From DASVRZ01 sp038228695 (GTDB lineage: Bacteria > Verrucomicrobiota > Verrucomicrobiia > Chthoniobacterales > DASVRZ01), in the NCBI GenBank assembly GCA_038228695.1, contig JBBRPA010000009.1, positions 1-64,000 on the forward strand: DNA of 64,000 bases, read 5' to 3'. A program made the position numbers and the translations under genes. Positions 51,941 through 61,286 of the stretch are shown piece by piece (position 1 is the first letter of the stretch; every line of letters begins with the position of its first letter). The notes under the pieces were generated by a model. That model was not told the origin of the DNA. It was given only the letters and a program-made list of their open reading frames with translations, and did no database searches.

Positions 51941-53533
51941 ATGCTCTCCGAAATCAACCGTCGCCGCACCTTCGCGATCATCTCGCACCCCGACGCCGGT
52001 AAGACCACCCTCACCGAGAAGCTCCTCCTCTACGGCGGCGCCGTCCAACTCGCCGGGTCCGTCACCTCGCGGAAAAATCAGCGCGCCGCCACCTCCGACT
52101 GGATGGAACTCGAGCGCAAACGCGGCATCAGCATCAGTTCCACCGTCCTGCAATTTGAATACGGCGGTTATGCCGTCAACCTGCTCGACACCCCCGGTCA
52201 CCACGATTTCTCCGAGGACACTTATCGCGTCCTCACCGCCGTCGATGCTGTCGTCATGGTCATCGACGCGGGCAAAGGCATCCAGGCGCAGACCCGCAAA
52301 CTCTTCGACGTTTGCCGTCGGCGCGGCGTCCCCATTTTTACCTTCATGAACAAGCTGGACCGCCCGTCGCGTCCGCCGCTCGACCTCCTCGACGAACTCG
52401 AAAGCGTCCTCGGCATCGGCGCGTATCCGATTAACTGGCCCCTTGGCGAAGGCGTCCAATTCAAGGGCGTTTACGATCGCCAGAAAAAGGAAGTCCACCT
52501 CTTCGAGAAAACGCCGCACGGAGCCTATCGCGCGCCCGTTTCCATCGCCGGAATCGACGACCCTATCGTCGCCGAAAAACTTGCTCCCGACGTTTACGCG
52601 AGCGTCCGCGAGGAACTCGAGATGCTCGAAGTCGCGGGCGAAGCCTACGACCACAACCGCGTCCTCAACGGCAAACAAACCCCCGTTTTCTTCGGCAGCG
52701 CCATGAATAATTTCGGCGTCCAGCTCATGCTCGACGCCTTTTTGGCCGAATCCACCCCGCCCGGCCCGCGCATCAGCCACGGCGAATACGTTCCCACCGA
52801 TTCGCCAAATTTCTCCGGCTTCATCTTCAAAATCCAAGCCAACATGGACCCGCGCCACCGCGATCGCATCGCGTTCCTGCGCGTTTGCAGCGGTAAATTC
52901 ACCCGCGACATGTCCGTCATCCACGAGCGCACCGGCAAAAAAGTCCGGCTCTCGAACTCGCACAAACTCTTCGCCCAAGAACGCGAAACCATCGACGAAG
53001 CTTACGCGGGCGACATCCTCGGGTTGGTTGGCTACTCCGAATTCGGCATTGGCGACACGTTGAGCGAGGAACCGGGCGTCGTTTACCACGAAATCCCGCG
53101 TTTCCCGCCGGAATGCTTCGCTTTTCTGCAAAATCCGAACACCGGCAAATACAAACAATTTCGCCAAGGCCTCGAACAACTCCTCCAAGAAGGCGTCATC
53201 CAAGTCTTCCACCTGAACGACTCCATCATCAAAGTCCCGCTCCTCGCCGCCGTCGGCCCGTTGCAATTTGAAGTCGTGCAATACCGCCTCGAAACCGAAT
53301 ACAACGCCGAGTCGCGCCTCGAAACCGCCACTTGGAGCATTGCCCGCTGGCTCGCCCCCGACACCGATCTCGAAACGCTCAAACTCCCCACCGGCGTCAA
53401 ACTAGCCACCGACGCGAGCGGCCTCCCCGTCGTCCTTTTTCCCTCCGCCTGGACCCTGAAATACTTCGGCGAAACTAACTCGAGCGTCACCCTTTTCGAA
53501 ATCCCCGAGCAGCCAATCTTGGAGAAAAGCTAA
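51941..53533 (+). CDS. prfC: Peptide chain release factor 3
   Basis: 530 residues from ATG 51941 (MLSEINRRRTFAIISHPDAGKTTLTEKLL), the usual RF3 length. An upstream extension to 51851 has no family similarity. The GTPase motifs are present: P-loop SHPDAGKTT, switch II DTPGHHDFSEDTYR and NKLD specificity motif in FTFMNKLDRPSR. RF3-specific features include LQFEYGGYAVNLLDTPG and the C-terminal 'PLQFEVVQYRLETEYNAE' block. RF3 recycles RF1/RF2 from the ribosome after termination. It is transcribed alone, with a terminator before it and 225 bp before the purine operon. Codon use is strongly biased to C-ending codons. Confidence 0.97.
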   Translation: MLSEINRRRTFAIISHPDAGKTTLTEKLLLYGGAVQLAGSVTSRKNQRAATSDWMELERKRGISISSTVLQFEYGGYAVNLLDTPGHHDFSEDTYRVLTAVDAVVMVIDAGKGIQAQTRKLFDVCRRRGVPIFTFMNKLDRPSRPPLDLLDELESVLGIGAYPINWPLGEGVQFKGVYDRQKKEVHLFEKTPHGAYRAPVSIAGIDDPIVAEKLAPDVYASVREELEMLEVAGEAYDHNRVLNGKQTPVFFGSAMNNFGVQLMLDAFLAESTPPGPRISHGEYVPTDSPNFSGFIFKIQANMDPRHRDRIAFLRVCSGKFTRDMSVIHERTGKKVRLSNSHKLFAQERETIDEAYAGDILGLVGYSEFGIGDTLSEEPGVVYHEIPRFPPECFAFLQNPNTGKYKQFRQGLEQLLQEGVIQVFHLNDSIIKVPLLAAVGPLQFEVVQYRLETEYNAESRLETATWSIARWLAPDTDLETLKLPTGVKLATDASGLPVVLFPSAWTLKYFGETNSSVTLFEIPEQPILEKS

Positions 53534-53758
53534 AAAGGTCACGAGCATCGTTCGGTTTGCTCGCCTCAAGTCATAACGTTCTCTATTGTCAGCTGCGCAA
53601 AGTGGTTTTTCGTTTAGTCACGGGATCTGTTGAGAAAAATAAACCGGCCTCGCTTCAATATATCTCGCTGTACTGACTTTTCGTCTTGCCGGGGGTGGAG
53701 GCGTTGGCAAAAGTAAGGAACTGCCAAATCTGCTGCAAATCTACCGCTCATCCTGTCT

Positions 53759-54004
53759 ATGAAAGCCACAGTCGTCGTCATGCCCAAAGCCTCCGTGCTC
53801 GATCCCCAAGGGGTCGCGGTGAAAAATGCAGTTCATTCCCTCGGGTTGGCTGCGGTGGAAAGCATCCGTGTCGGCAAGGTGATGGAGATCGAGTTGTCCG
53901 GTCCACTCGATGCGGCGGGCGAGAAGCAACTCCACACGATCTGCCATGAGCTGCTCTCGAATCCGGTGATCGAAGATTACCGTCTGGAGATTTCGGCTTC
54001 CTAA
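53759..54004 (+). CDS. purS: Phosphoribosylformylglycinamidine synthase subunit PurS
   Basis: 81 residues, the expected PurS size. It starts KATVVVMPKASVLDPQGVAVKNAVHSLG, ends NPVIEDYRLEIS and has the family motif VRVGK/ISVGK-like VGKVMEIEL. PurS bridges PurL and PurQ in the formylglycinamidine-synthase complex, the fourth step of purine synthesis. It is the first gene of purS-purQ-purL-(PhyH)-purF-purM. The 225-bp gap before it holds a CGAGCA/TGCTCG hairpin just after prfC and a TTGGCA/TGCCAA hairpin about 40 bp before the ATG. I could not match either to a known purine or ZTP riboswitch. Confidence 0.95.
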   Translation: MKATVVVMPKASVLDPQGVAVKNAVHSLGLAAVESIRVGKVMEIELSGPLDAAGEKQLHTICHELLSNPVIEDYRLEISAS

Positions 54005-54018
54005 CCATTCCGCGTTCG

Positions 54019-54714
54019 ATGAAGTTCGCTGTCATTCGTTTTCCCGGCTCGAATTGTGATCAGGATTGTCAACGTTCGATCGATGCGTTGCCGGGGGCGT
54101 CGGCCGAATATGTTTGGCACAAGGAAACATCGCTCGCTGGCTACGACGCGATGGTGTTGCCGGGCGGATTTTCCTATGGCGATTATCTGCGGTGCGGGGC
54201 GATTGCGCGGTTTTCGCCGATCATGCCAGCGGTGCGGGCGGCAGCGGCGGAGGGAAAATTAGTCATCGGAATTTGCAACGGATTTCAGATTTTATGCGAG
54301 GCGGGACTGTTGCCCGGGGCATTGGTTAGGAACGAGAAATTGCACTTTGTCTGCCGCGACACGTGGCTGCGGGTGGAGACGGCGGAGACGCCGTTTACGA
54401 ATCGATGCGCGGCGGGTGACATCCTGAAAATCCCGGTGGCGCACGGCGAGGGGCGTTACACGGCCGACACGGAGACTTTGGCGGAACTGAACGCGAACGG
54501 CCAAGTGGTCCTCCGCTATACGGAGGCGAACGGACAGGTTTCCCCGGCGGCCAATCCGAACGGCTCGATGGAAAATATCGCGGGCGTCTGCAATGCGGCA
54601 CGAAATGTTTTCGGCCTAATGCCGCATCCGGATCGCGCCACGGAGCAACGGCTCGGGAGCGAGGATGGCCGGGTGATCTTCGAGTCGATGCTGAATTTAT
54701 CTTATGTCGCCTAA
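54019..54714 (+). CDS. purQ: Phosphoribosylformylglycinamidine synthase subunit PurQ
   Basis: 231 residues of class-I glutamine amidotransferase. The start is KFAVIRFPGSNCDQDCQRSI, typical of PurQ. The nucleophile cysteine lies in IGICNGFQIL, and the His/Glu pair is in LMPHPDRATE. It releases ammonia from glutamine for PurL. It starts 14 bp after purS, and its end overlaps purL by 11 bp, so the three proteins are produced together. The sequence contains one of the unusual GTTAGG codon pairs discussed in the findings. Confidence 0.96.
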   Translation: MKFAVIRFPGSNCDQDCQRSIDALPGASAEYVWHKETSLAGYDAMVLPGGFSYGDYLRCGAIARFSPIMPAVRAAAAEGKLVIGICNGFQILCEAGLLPGALVRNEKLHFVCRDTWLRVETAETPFTNRCAAGDILKIPVAHGEGRYTADTETLAELNANGQVVLRYTEANGQVSPAANPNGSMENIAGVCNAARNVFGLMPHPDRATEQRLGSEDGRVIFESMLNLSYVA

Positions 54715-56905
54715 CATCACGCCCGAAGTCATCGCCAAACATGGCATCACGCCGGAGGAATACACTCGCATCCAGGCGATCCTTGGACGCGATCCTAACT
54801 TCACCGAGTTGGGCGTGTTTTCGGTGATGTGGAGCGAGCATTGCAGCTACAAAAACTCGAAACCGGAGTTGCGGAAGTTTCCGACGAGCGGCCCCCGTGT
54901 GTTAGTTAAAGCGGGCGAGGAAAATGCGGGCGTGATCGATATCGGCGACGGTTGGGCCGTGGCGTTTAAAATGGAATCGCACAATCACCCGAGCGCGGTC
55001 GAGCCCTTCCAAGGCGCGGCGACCGGAGTCGGAGGAATCATTCGCGACATTTTTACGATGGGGGCGCGCCCGGTGTTTTCGCTGGATTCGCTCCGCTTCG
55101 GTCCGCTGAGTGAGCCGCGCAACCGGCAACTCTTTGCGGGTGTTGTTTCCGGCATCGCGCACTACGGCAACTGCATTGGCGTGCCAACGATCGGCGGAGA
55201 GGTCTATTTCGACGAGAGCTACAACGGGAATCCGCTGGTCAACGTTTTTTGTCTCGGAGTGTTGCGTCACGAGGAAATTGCCCGGGGCGCAGCGAGCGGA
55301 ATCGGCAATCCGGTTTTTTACGTAGGCGCAGAGACGGGACGCGACGGCCTCGCTGGGGCGGCGTTCGCCTCGCGCGATCTGACTGAGGAGAGCAAAGAGG
55401 ACCGTCCGGCCGTGCAGGTGGGCGATCCTTTCAAGGAGAAGTTGTTGTTAGAAGCGTGTCTCGAATTGCTCGCGAGCGGCTGCGTGGCCGGCATTCAGGA
55501 CATGGGCGCGGCGGGACTCACTTGTTCGACCTGCGAAACGGCGAGTCGCGGCGACACCGGGGTCGAGATCGATCTCGCGCTCGTCCCGAAACGCGAAACC
55601 GGGATGACGCCCTATGAAACGCTGCTCAGCGAATCGCAGGAGCGGATGCTGATCATTGTCAAACTGGGCGAGGAAGACGCGGTCAAACGCATTTTTGAAA
55701 AATGGGACCTCCCGTATGCGCACGTCGGATTCGTTCGCGACGACGGGATGATGCGGGTGAAAAATCACGGCGAAACGGTGGTCGAGATTCCCGCGAAGAA
55801 ATTGGCGGACGAAGCGCCGATCTATCATCGCGAGGTGAAGGCGCGTCCGATCCCGGCTCCGTTCGATAACGCGCAGTTGCCGGAAACCGATTTGCAGGCC
55901 GCGCTACCTGCGTTGTTAGCGGATCCTAGCATCGCTTCCAAGGAGTGGGTCTGGCAGCAATACGATCACATGGTGCGTAACGGCTGCGTCGTTCGTCCCG
56001 GATCGGACTCAGCGGTTTTTTATATTCGCGAGGCGGATAAATTTGTCGCCGCGACGAGCGATTGTAACAGCCTCTATTGCTCGCTCGATCCGCGCGAGGG
56101 CGCGAAAGCCGCCATCGCCGAAGCCGCCCGCAATTTGGCTTGCTCCGGCGCGGTGCCGTTGGCGGTGACGGATAACTTAAACTTCGGCAACCCGCATAAT
56201 CCGGAAAATTTCTGGCAGCTCCAGCAATGCGTTGAGGGACTCGCGGAGGGATGTAACGCCTTCGATGTGCCCGTCACCGGCGGCAATGTCTCGCTCTACA
56301 ACCAAAGCCCGGCGGGTGCGATCGACCCGACGCCGACGGTGGGTATGGTCGGGCTGATCGAGTCGGAAGAGCACATCACGACCCAGCATTTCCAGAGCGA
56401 GGGCGACGTGATTTTTCTCCTCGGGGAAATCGGCCACGAGATGGGCGGTTCGCACTTTTTGAAGGTGTTGCACGGGCGGAAAGAAGGGTTGCCGCCGCGA
56501 GTGCATTTCGCCACCGAGCGGGCGATCCACGACGCGCTCCGCAAATTAATCCGGATGGGCACCGTCCGGAGTGCGCACGATTGCAGCGAGGGTGGGCTGG
56601 CCGTGGCGCTGGCGGAGTGCTCCTTCGCCAACCAGCTTGGCGCACGTGTCCAGCTAACCTCGAATGAGCCCGACGCGGTCGCGCTTTTCAACGAAAGTCA
56701 GGCCCGCATTATTCTCACCACCGACCCGGCGAAGGCGGCGCAGGTTGTTTCGGAACTCGAATCGATCGGCGTGCCGTTTTCCCGACTCGGAGTGGTCGGC
56801 GGCAGCCTCCTAACCATCGTCGCGCGTCAAACCTGGGAATGGCCGGTGGCAGACCTTCGCGCGGGGTGGTCCAGCGCGATCGGCCGTTGGATGGATCATT
56901 CCTAA
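54704..56905 (+). CDS. purL: Phosphoribosylformylglycinamidine synthase subunit PurL (small form)
   Basis: 733 residues, the length of the small PurL that works with separate PurS and PurQ, not the 1,300-residue fusion. It has EYTRIQAILGRDPNFTELGVFSVMWSEHCSYKNSK at the N-terminus and the ATP/substrate loops SHNHPSAVEPFQGAATGVGG and GGNVSLYNQSP. It uses ATP and PurQ-derived ammonia to convert FGAR to FGAM in the cytoplasm. It overlaps purQ by 11 bp. A 64-bp gap, with no clear terminator, leads to the PhyH gene. Confidence 0.97.
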   Translation: MSPNITPEVIAKHGITPEEYTRIQAILGRDPNFTELGVFSVMWSEHCSYKNSKPELRKFPTSGPRVLVKAGEENAGVIDIGDGWAVAFKMESHNHPSAVEPFQGAATGVGGIIRDIFTMGARPVFSLDSLRFGPLSEPRNRQLFAGVVSGIAHYGNCIGVPTIGGEVYFDESYNGNPLVNVFCLGVLRHEEIARGAASGIGNPVFYVGAETGRDGLAGAAFASRDLTEESKEDRPAVQVGDPFKEKLLLEACLELLASGCVAGIQDMGAAGLTCSTCETASRGDTGVEIDLALVPKRETGMTPYETLLSESQERMLIIVKLGEEDAVKRIFEKWDLPYAHVGFVRDDGMMRVKNHGETVVEIPAKKLADEAPIYHREVKARPIPAPFDNAQLPETDLQAALPALLADPSIASKEWVWQQYDHMVRNGCVVRPGSDSAVFYIREADKFVAATSDCNSLYCSLDPREGAKAAIAEAARNLACSGAVPLAVTDNLNFGNPHNPENFWQLQQCVEGLAEGCNAFDVPVTGGNVSLYNQSPAGAIDPTPTVGMVGLIESEEHITTQHFQSEGDVIFLLGEIGHEMGGSHFLKVLHGRKEGLPPRVHFATERAIHDALRKLIRMGTVRSAHDCSEGGLAVALAECSFANQLGARVQLTSNEPDAVALFNESQARIILTTDPAKAAQVVSELESIGVPFSRLGVVGGSLLTIVARQTWEWPVADLRAGWSSAIGRWMDHS

Positions 56906-56969
56906 ATCTTCCGGATAAAAAATTGACAGCGAGAAGATTGATCCCGAATCTAACCTCACCTTGACGCAG

Positions 56970-57821
56970 ATGACCGCTACGGAGGACTTGGTCCTCACCC
57001 AGGAACAAATCGCTTCTTTTGAAGACAACGGATTTTTGCATTTGGAACGAATCTGCCCGCCGGAGGAAGTGGAGTTCATCATCGGGGTTTACGACCGGTT
57101 GTTTGCGGATAAGGCAGGGCGCGCTCAGGGCGCACATTTCGACATGGTTGGAAAGGATGACGACAACGCCGAACCGGTTTCGCCGCAAATCATCAACCCG
57201 GTGTTTTTCGCCCCTGAGTTAAAAGATACGATCTTCCGCAAGAATGCGCTCTCGGTTGCAAGGCAGTTGCTCGGCCCAGACGCGGTCGGCGCTTTTGAGC
57301 ACGCCATCCGCAAGCCGCCGCTGATCGGTGCGCCGACTCCGTGGCATCAGGACGAGGCTTTCCGCCGGAACCACGCCCCGGGCTACAACGAAATCAGCAT
57401 CTGGATGCCCCTGCAGCCGGTTGATGAAACGAGTGGCTGCTTGCAGTTTGTCTCAGGCGTCCATCGCGGACCGGTTCTGTCTCATCGCTCCCCGGGAAAT
57501 GATCCAACCGTCCACGCGCTAGAATGTGTGGATGACTTTGCGAGCGCCAAAGTGGTGCCGGTTCCGTTGTCGGCCGGGGGATGCACGATTCACCACTGCC
57601 GCACGCCCCATCGGGCTGGAGCCAACCGATCAAACGGCCCGCGCCGTGCCTACATCTTGGGCTTCGAGGTGCCGACCAAGGGAGTGCCGAAAATGTCTCC
57701 GGAGTTCCCATGGAATCTGGAAAAGCAGACGGCTAACAAAAAGCGGAAGCAAGCTTGGCGGATGCGCGGGGGCGTCTTCGTCGAGGTCGGCCGAAAAATT
57801 CGCCGGAAGCTGCGCTTCTAG
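56970..57821 (+). CDS. Phytanoyl-CoA dioxygenase (PhyH) family Fe(II)/2-oxoglutarate oxygenase
   Basis: 283 residues from ATG 56970 (MTATEDLVLTQEQ); a TTG three codons earlier is possible. The double-stranded beta-helix fold opens with ASFEDNGFLHLERICPPEEVEFI. The iron ligands are His and Asp of WHQDEAFRR, with the distal His in HHCRTPHRAGANRS; the final Arg should bind 2-oxoglutarate. Members hydroxylate lipids, amino acids or natural products. It is inserted between purL and purF on the same strand, 64 bp after purL and 104 bp before purF. No purine-related role is known for the family, so this is probably an insertion or passenger gene. Substrate unknown. Confidence 0.88.
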   Translation: MTATEDLVLTQEQIASFEDNGFLHLERICPPEEVEFIIGVYDRLFADKAGRAQGAHFDMVGKDDDNAEPVSPQIINPVFFAPELKDTIFRKNALSVARQLLGPDAVGAFEHAIRKPPLIGAPTPWHQDEAFRRNHAPGYNEISIWMPLQPVDETSGCLQFVSGVHRGPVLSHRSPGNDPTVHALECVDDFASAKVVPVPLSAGGCTIHHCRTPHRAGANRSNGPRRAYILGFEVPTKGVPKMSPEFPWNLEKQTANKKRKQAWRMRGGVFVEVGRKIRRKLRF

Positions 57822-57925
57822 CATGTCGCGAGACCGGCTTTTTTGCGGAATGGCGTTTTCCTTTCTTTACTCCCGGAACCCGCTCCCTTTGTAATACGGC
57901 GCTTCCCGATTTATCTTCATCGCAC

Positions 57926-59389
57926 GTGAGCCAATCCGATTTCAAACATGAATGTGGCGTTTTTGCCGTTTACGGTCACCCCAACGCGGCGATCCTGACC
58001 TATTACGGACTCTTCGCCTTGCAACATCGCGGACAGGAAAGCGCGGGGATCATCACTTCGACCAAGCCTGGGGCACCGTTTCTCGTGCACAAGGACATGG
58101 GCCTCGTCTCGCAAGTTTTCTCGGCGGCGGAACTCGACAAATTAAAGGGAACGAACTCGATTGGCCACGTGCGCTATTCGACCACCGGATCGAGCACTCT
58201 GATCAACGCACAGCCGCTTTCCATCACCTGCCAACGCGGACAAATCGCCATCGGGCATAACGGCAACCTGATCAATGCCGCCGCGCTGCGCGAGGAACTC
58301 GAAGCCAACGGATCCATTTTCCAGACCACGGTGGACAGCGAAATCATTGTCCATCTGCTCGCTCAACCTAATAAATCGGGAGAGAGTCCGCTCGCTGCCC
58401 TCCGCCGCCTCGAGGGAGCTTTCTCTCTCGTCATCATGAGCGAGGAGGAAATCATCGGCGTGCGTGATCCTTTCGGCTTTCGTCCGCTTTCGCTCGGCAA
58501 GCTCGATGGAGCCTACATTCTTTCCTCGGAGACGTGCGCCTTCGATTTGATCCATGCGGAATTTGTCCGCGAGATCGAGCCCGGTGAGGTTGTTATCATT
58601 AACGAAAATGGCGTGCGCTCGGAGTTTCCGTTTCGCGAGGTGGAGAAAAAGGCGTTTTGCATGTTCGAGTATGTTTACTTTGCCCGGCCCGACAGCATTA
58701 TTTCCAACGTTAATGTTAGCAAAGTTCGCACCCGAATGGGACGCGAATTAGCCAAGCTTCATCCTTGCGAGGCCGACATCGTCGTGCCCGTGCCCGACTC
58801 GGGCAACTACGCCGCGATGGGATTCAGCGAAGAACTCGGCATTCCATTCGAGCACGCCTTTGTTAGGAACCACTACATCGGCCGCACTTTTTTGCAGCCC
58901 ACGCAATTAATCCGCGATTTCAACGTCCGGGTAAAACTGAACCTAATCAAAGAGTCGGTCGATGGGAAACGCGTTGTCGTCGTCGATGATAGTATCGTTC
59001 GCGGCACCACCGCGAAGGCCCGGGTGATCAATCTTCGCGAGGCCGGCGCTAAGGAAGTTCACATGCGGATCAGTTGCCCGCCGCATAAGTTCGCCTGTCA
59101 CTACGGCATCGATTTTCCAAATCCGGCCAAACTCCTAGCCAACCAACTAACATTGGACGATATCCGCGAATACCTCGGTGCGGACAGCATCGGCTACCTC
59201 GACGTCAAAGGCATGGTGGCCGCAACCGGACTGGATGAAAGCGCCTTTTGTCTCGCGTGCTTTACGGGAAACTACCCGATTCCGTTTGATCCTGACTTGG
59301 ACAAATTCATCATGGAAAAGCGCCGGACCCACTCGCGCCTTCTCTCCACCACCGCTGGTCAGCAGGATCTTTTTGCGACCAGTTTATGA
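57926..59389 (+). CDS. purF: Amidophosphoribosyltransferase
   Basis: 487 residues from GTG 57926, which gives VSQSDFKHECGVFAVYGH. The short propeptide would be cleaved to expose the catalytic N-terminal cysteine. The Ntn glutaminase domain (about 1-240) includes FALQHRGQESAGI. The PRTase domain (about 255-460) has VDDSIVRGTT as its PRPP loop. Cysteines in AFCMFEYVYFARPDS, ISCPPHKFACH and FCLACFTG are consistent with a [4Fe-4S]-containing Bacillus-type enzyme. It performs the first committed step of purine synthesis. It ends overlapping purM by 4 bp. Confidence 0.96.
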   Translation: MSQSDFKHECGVFAVYGHPNAAILTYYGLFALQHRGQESAGIITSTKPGAPFLVHKDMGLVSQVFSAAELDKLKGTNSIGHVRYSTTGSSTLINAQPLSITCQRGQIAIGHNGNLINAAALREELEANGSIFQTTVDSEIIVHLLAQPNKSGESPLAALRRLEGAFSLVIMSEEEIIGVRDPFGFRPLSLGKLDGAYILSSETCAFDLIHAEFVREIEPGEVVIINENGVRSEFPFREVEKKAFCMFEYVYFARPDSIISNVNVSKVRTRMGRELAKLHPCEADIVVPVPDSGNYAAMGFSEELGIPFEHAFVRNHYIGRTFLQPTQLIRDFNVRVKLNLIKESVDGKRVVVVDDSIVRGTTAKARVINLREAGAKEVHMRISCPPHKFACHYGIDFPNPAKLLANQLTLDDIREYLGADSIGYLDVKGMVAATGLDESAFCLACFTGNYPIPFDPDLDKFIMEKRRTHSRLLSTTAGQQDLFATSL

Positions 59390-60423
59390 GTGTTACTAGA
59401 AAAAAGGCCTACGCTAAAGCGGGAGTCGACGTCGATCTCGGTAACCGCGTGAAGAGCGGCATCCACGCGAAGGTTAGTAAAACGCACGGACCCGAAGTCC
59501 TCGGCAAAATCGGTGGATTCGGTGGTTTGTTCCGCGCCGATTTCGGAGCGATGAAAGAACCGGTGCTCGTCTCCAGTATCGACGGCGTTGGCACAAAACT
59601 GAAGATCGCCTTTGCGCTGGGTCGTCATGACACCGTGGCGCAGGATCTCGTCAACCATTGCGTGGACGACATCGCGGTGATTGGCGCGAAGCCGCTGTTC
59701 TTCCTCGACTACATCGGTTCCGGGAAACTGGATACGCGCGCTTTTGACCAAATGCTGACCGGCTTCACCAAGGCCTGCTTGGCAGCCGGTTGCGCCCTCA
59801 TTGGCGGTGAGACCGCGCAGATGCCCGGGATGTATCAGCCCGGCGAATACGATCTGGCTGGTTGCATTGTTGGCGTGGTGGATCGCGCGAAAATGCTCGA
59901 CGGCTCCCGCATTTCTAAAGGGGATGTGATCATCGGACTAGCCTCCAACGGATTGCATACCAACGGCTATTCATTGGCACGGAAAGTCCTCCTCTCCGGA
60001 CGGAAAGCTCACCGACTTGACGAGCGGCTTGACGGGCTGAAACTAACCTTGGGCGAGGAACTGCTGCGCGTGCACAAAAACTATCAACCGCTCATGGCCT
60101 CGCTGCCCGACGGTGTGCTGAAGGGAGCCGCACACATCACTGGCGGCGGTTTGTTAGACAATCTCCCCCGGGTCCTACCGAAGAATCTCAACGCCCGCAT
60201 CGACGCGGGATCGTGGATGGTGCCTCTGCTTTTCCAACTCATTCAGCGACGCGGAAAAATCGATCCGCTGGAGATGTATCAGGTCTTTAACATGGGTATC
60301 GGTATGGCATTGATCGTCGCGGCGAAAGACGCGCCCGCCGTGCTAAAAACAACCAAGGGCCGGAAAATTGGCGAGATTGTCGATGGAGAGGGCGCGGTGT
60401 CGATCGAAGGATTGAAAGGTTAG
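59386..60423 (+). CDS. purM: Phosphoribosylformylglycinamidine cyclo-ligase
   Basis: 345 residues of the PurM/AIR synthase fold. The signature pieces are YAKAGVDVDLGNRVKSGIH at the start, SIDGVGTKLKIA, VNHCVDDIAVIGAKPLFFLDYIGSGKL and CALIGGETAQMPGMY. It cyclises FGAM to AIR with ATP. The ATG overlaps the purF stop by 4 bp. It is the last recognisable purine gene here; purD, purN/purT, purE/K, purC, purB and purH are not in the window. It is followed 16 bp later by an unrelated alpha/beta hydrolase that may be co-transcribed. Confidence 0.97.
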   Translation: MSVTRKKAYAKAGVDVDLGNRVKSGIHAKVSKTHGPEVLGKIGGFGGLFRADFGAMKEPVLVSSIDGVGTKLKIAFALGRHDTVAQDLVNHCVDDIAVIGAKPLFFLDYIGSGKLDTRAFDQMLTGFTKACLAAGCALIGGETAQMPGMYQPGEYDLAGCIVGVVDRAKMLDGSRISKGDVIIGLASNGLHTNGYSLARKVLLSGRKAHRLDERLDGLKLTLGEELLRVHKNYQPLMASLPDGVLKGAAHITGGGLLDNLPRVLPKNLNARIDAGSWMVPLLFQLIQRRGKIDPLEMYQVFNMGIGMALIVAAKDAPAVLKTTKGRKIGEIVDGEGAVSIEGLKG

Positions 60424-60439
60424 CAGCCCGCGAAAGCTC

Positions 60440-61279
60440 ATGCGATGGGCCAACCATTTTCTGCGGGTGACGCTACTAACGGCGAGCGTTTTGTTAGGAG
60501 GACTTTTTTTTGGACAAAGCCGTCTCATTTATTTCCCGCAAAAATCGCCAGCGTCCGTGGTCGGGCGGTTTCTGGAGTCGGGCGGGAAACGGATTGACTA
60601 TAAAACATCGCAGGGAAAACAAACGGCTTGGTTGCAGCCGCCACTTTCGGGAGGTGCTCCGGAGCGGTTCTGGATTGTCTGCGCTGGAAACGCCAGCCAG
60701 GGGCTGAGTCTGGATTGGTTGCAACAGGCAGCGGACCTTTCCAAGGATGCGTTTTTACTGATCGATTATCCAGGCTACGGTGTCTCGGCGGGCGAGCCGT
60801 CGCCTGCGAACATTCGCGAAAACATTGAGGCTGCCGTCCCGTTGGCGGCGACCGCAACGGAATTTCCGCTGTCGGAGATGGGTGCGAGGGGAATGGTTTT
60901 TGGTCACTCGCTCGGCGCCGCTGCCGCGCTGATCGGTGCGGAAAGTTTCGGGATTCGACGGGTTCTGCTGCTCACTCCCTTCACGAGCACGATGGATATG
61001 GCGGCCGTCGTGGTGCACTTGCCGGTTGGCTTTCTAACTACGCACCGTTTTGATAACCGGGCGCGATTGCACGCATTGGCAGAGCGAGGTGGACACGCGT
61101 GGATCTTCCATGGAAGTGCGGATGAAACAATTCCGGTAACGATGAGCCGGGAACTGACCGCCGGTCTGGGAGATGCCGCGACTTACCGAGAGATTGCTGG
61201 CGCCGGGCACAACGAGTTATTTGGAATGGCGGGCCCAGAAATTTTCCAAGCCATGCGCGATGCGCGAAATGGCCGCTAG
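60440..61279 (+). CDS. Membrane-anchored alpha/beta hydrolase
   Basis: 279 residues. A single N-terminal hydrophobic helix (LRVTLLTASVLLGGLFFGQ) serves as signal anchor or uncleaved signal. The fold contains the nucleophile elbow GHSLGAAAA, the strand-order residues FLLIDYPGYGVSAG before it and the late Asp/His pair in GSADETIPV and GAGHNELFG. It should hydrolyse an ester or amide at the cytoplasmic membrane or in the periplasm. The family is too broad for a substrate call. It begins 16 bp after purM and is convergent, with a 7-bp gap, with the CoA-transferase gene. Confidence 0.85.
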   Translation: MRWANHFLRVTLLTASVLLGGLFFGQSRLIYFPQKSPASVVGRFLESGGKRIDYKTSQGKQTAWLQPPLSGGAPERFWIVCAGNASQGLSLDWLQQAADLSKDAFLLIDYPGYGVSAGEPSPANIRENIEAAVPLAATATEFPLSEMGARGMVFGHSLGAAAALIGAESFGIRRVLLLTPFTSTMDMAAVVVHLPVGFLTTHRFDNRARLHALAERGGHAWIFHGSADETIPVTMSRELTAGLGDAATYREIAGAGHNELFGMAGPEIFQAMRDARNGR

Positions 61280-61286
61280 GAACTAG

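Noticed and set aside
51917..53281. 454-codon minus-strand ORF opposite prfC
   Set aside because: prfC has all GTPase motifs and normal length; the opposite frame is an acidic/Phe/Val-rich by-product of its codon bias.
53577..53758. Possible purine or ZTP riboswitch before purS
   Set aside because: Two small hairpins exist, but none of the conserved core sequences of the purine, ZTP or PRPP riboswitch classes could be found.
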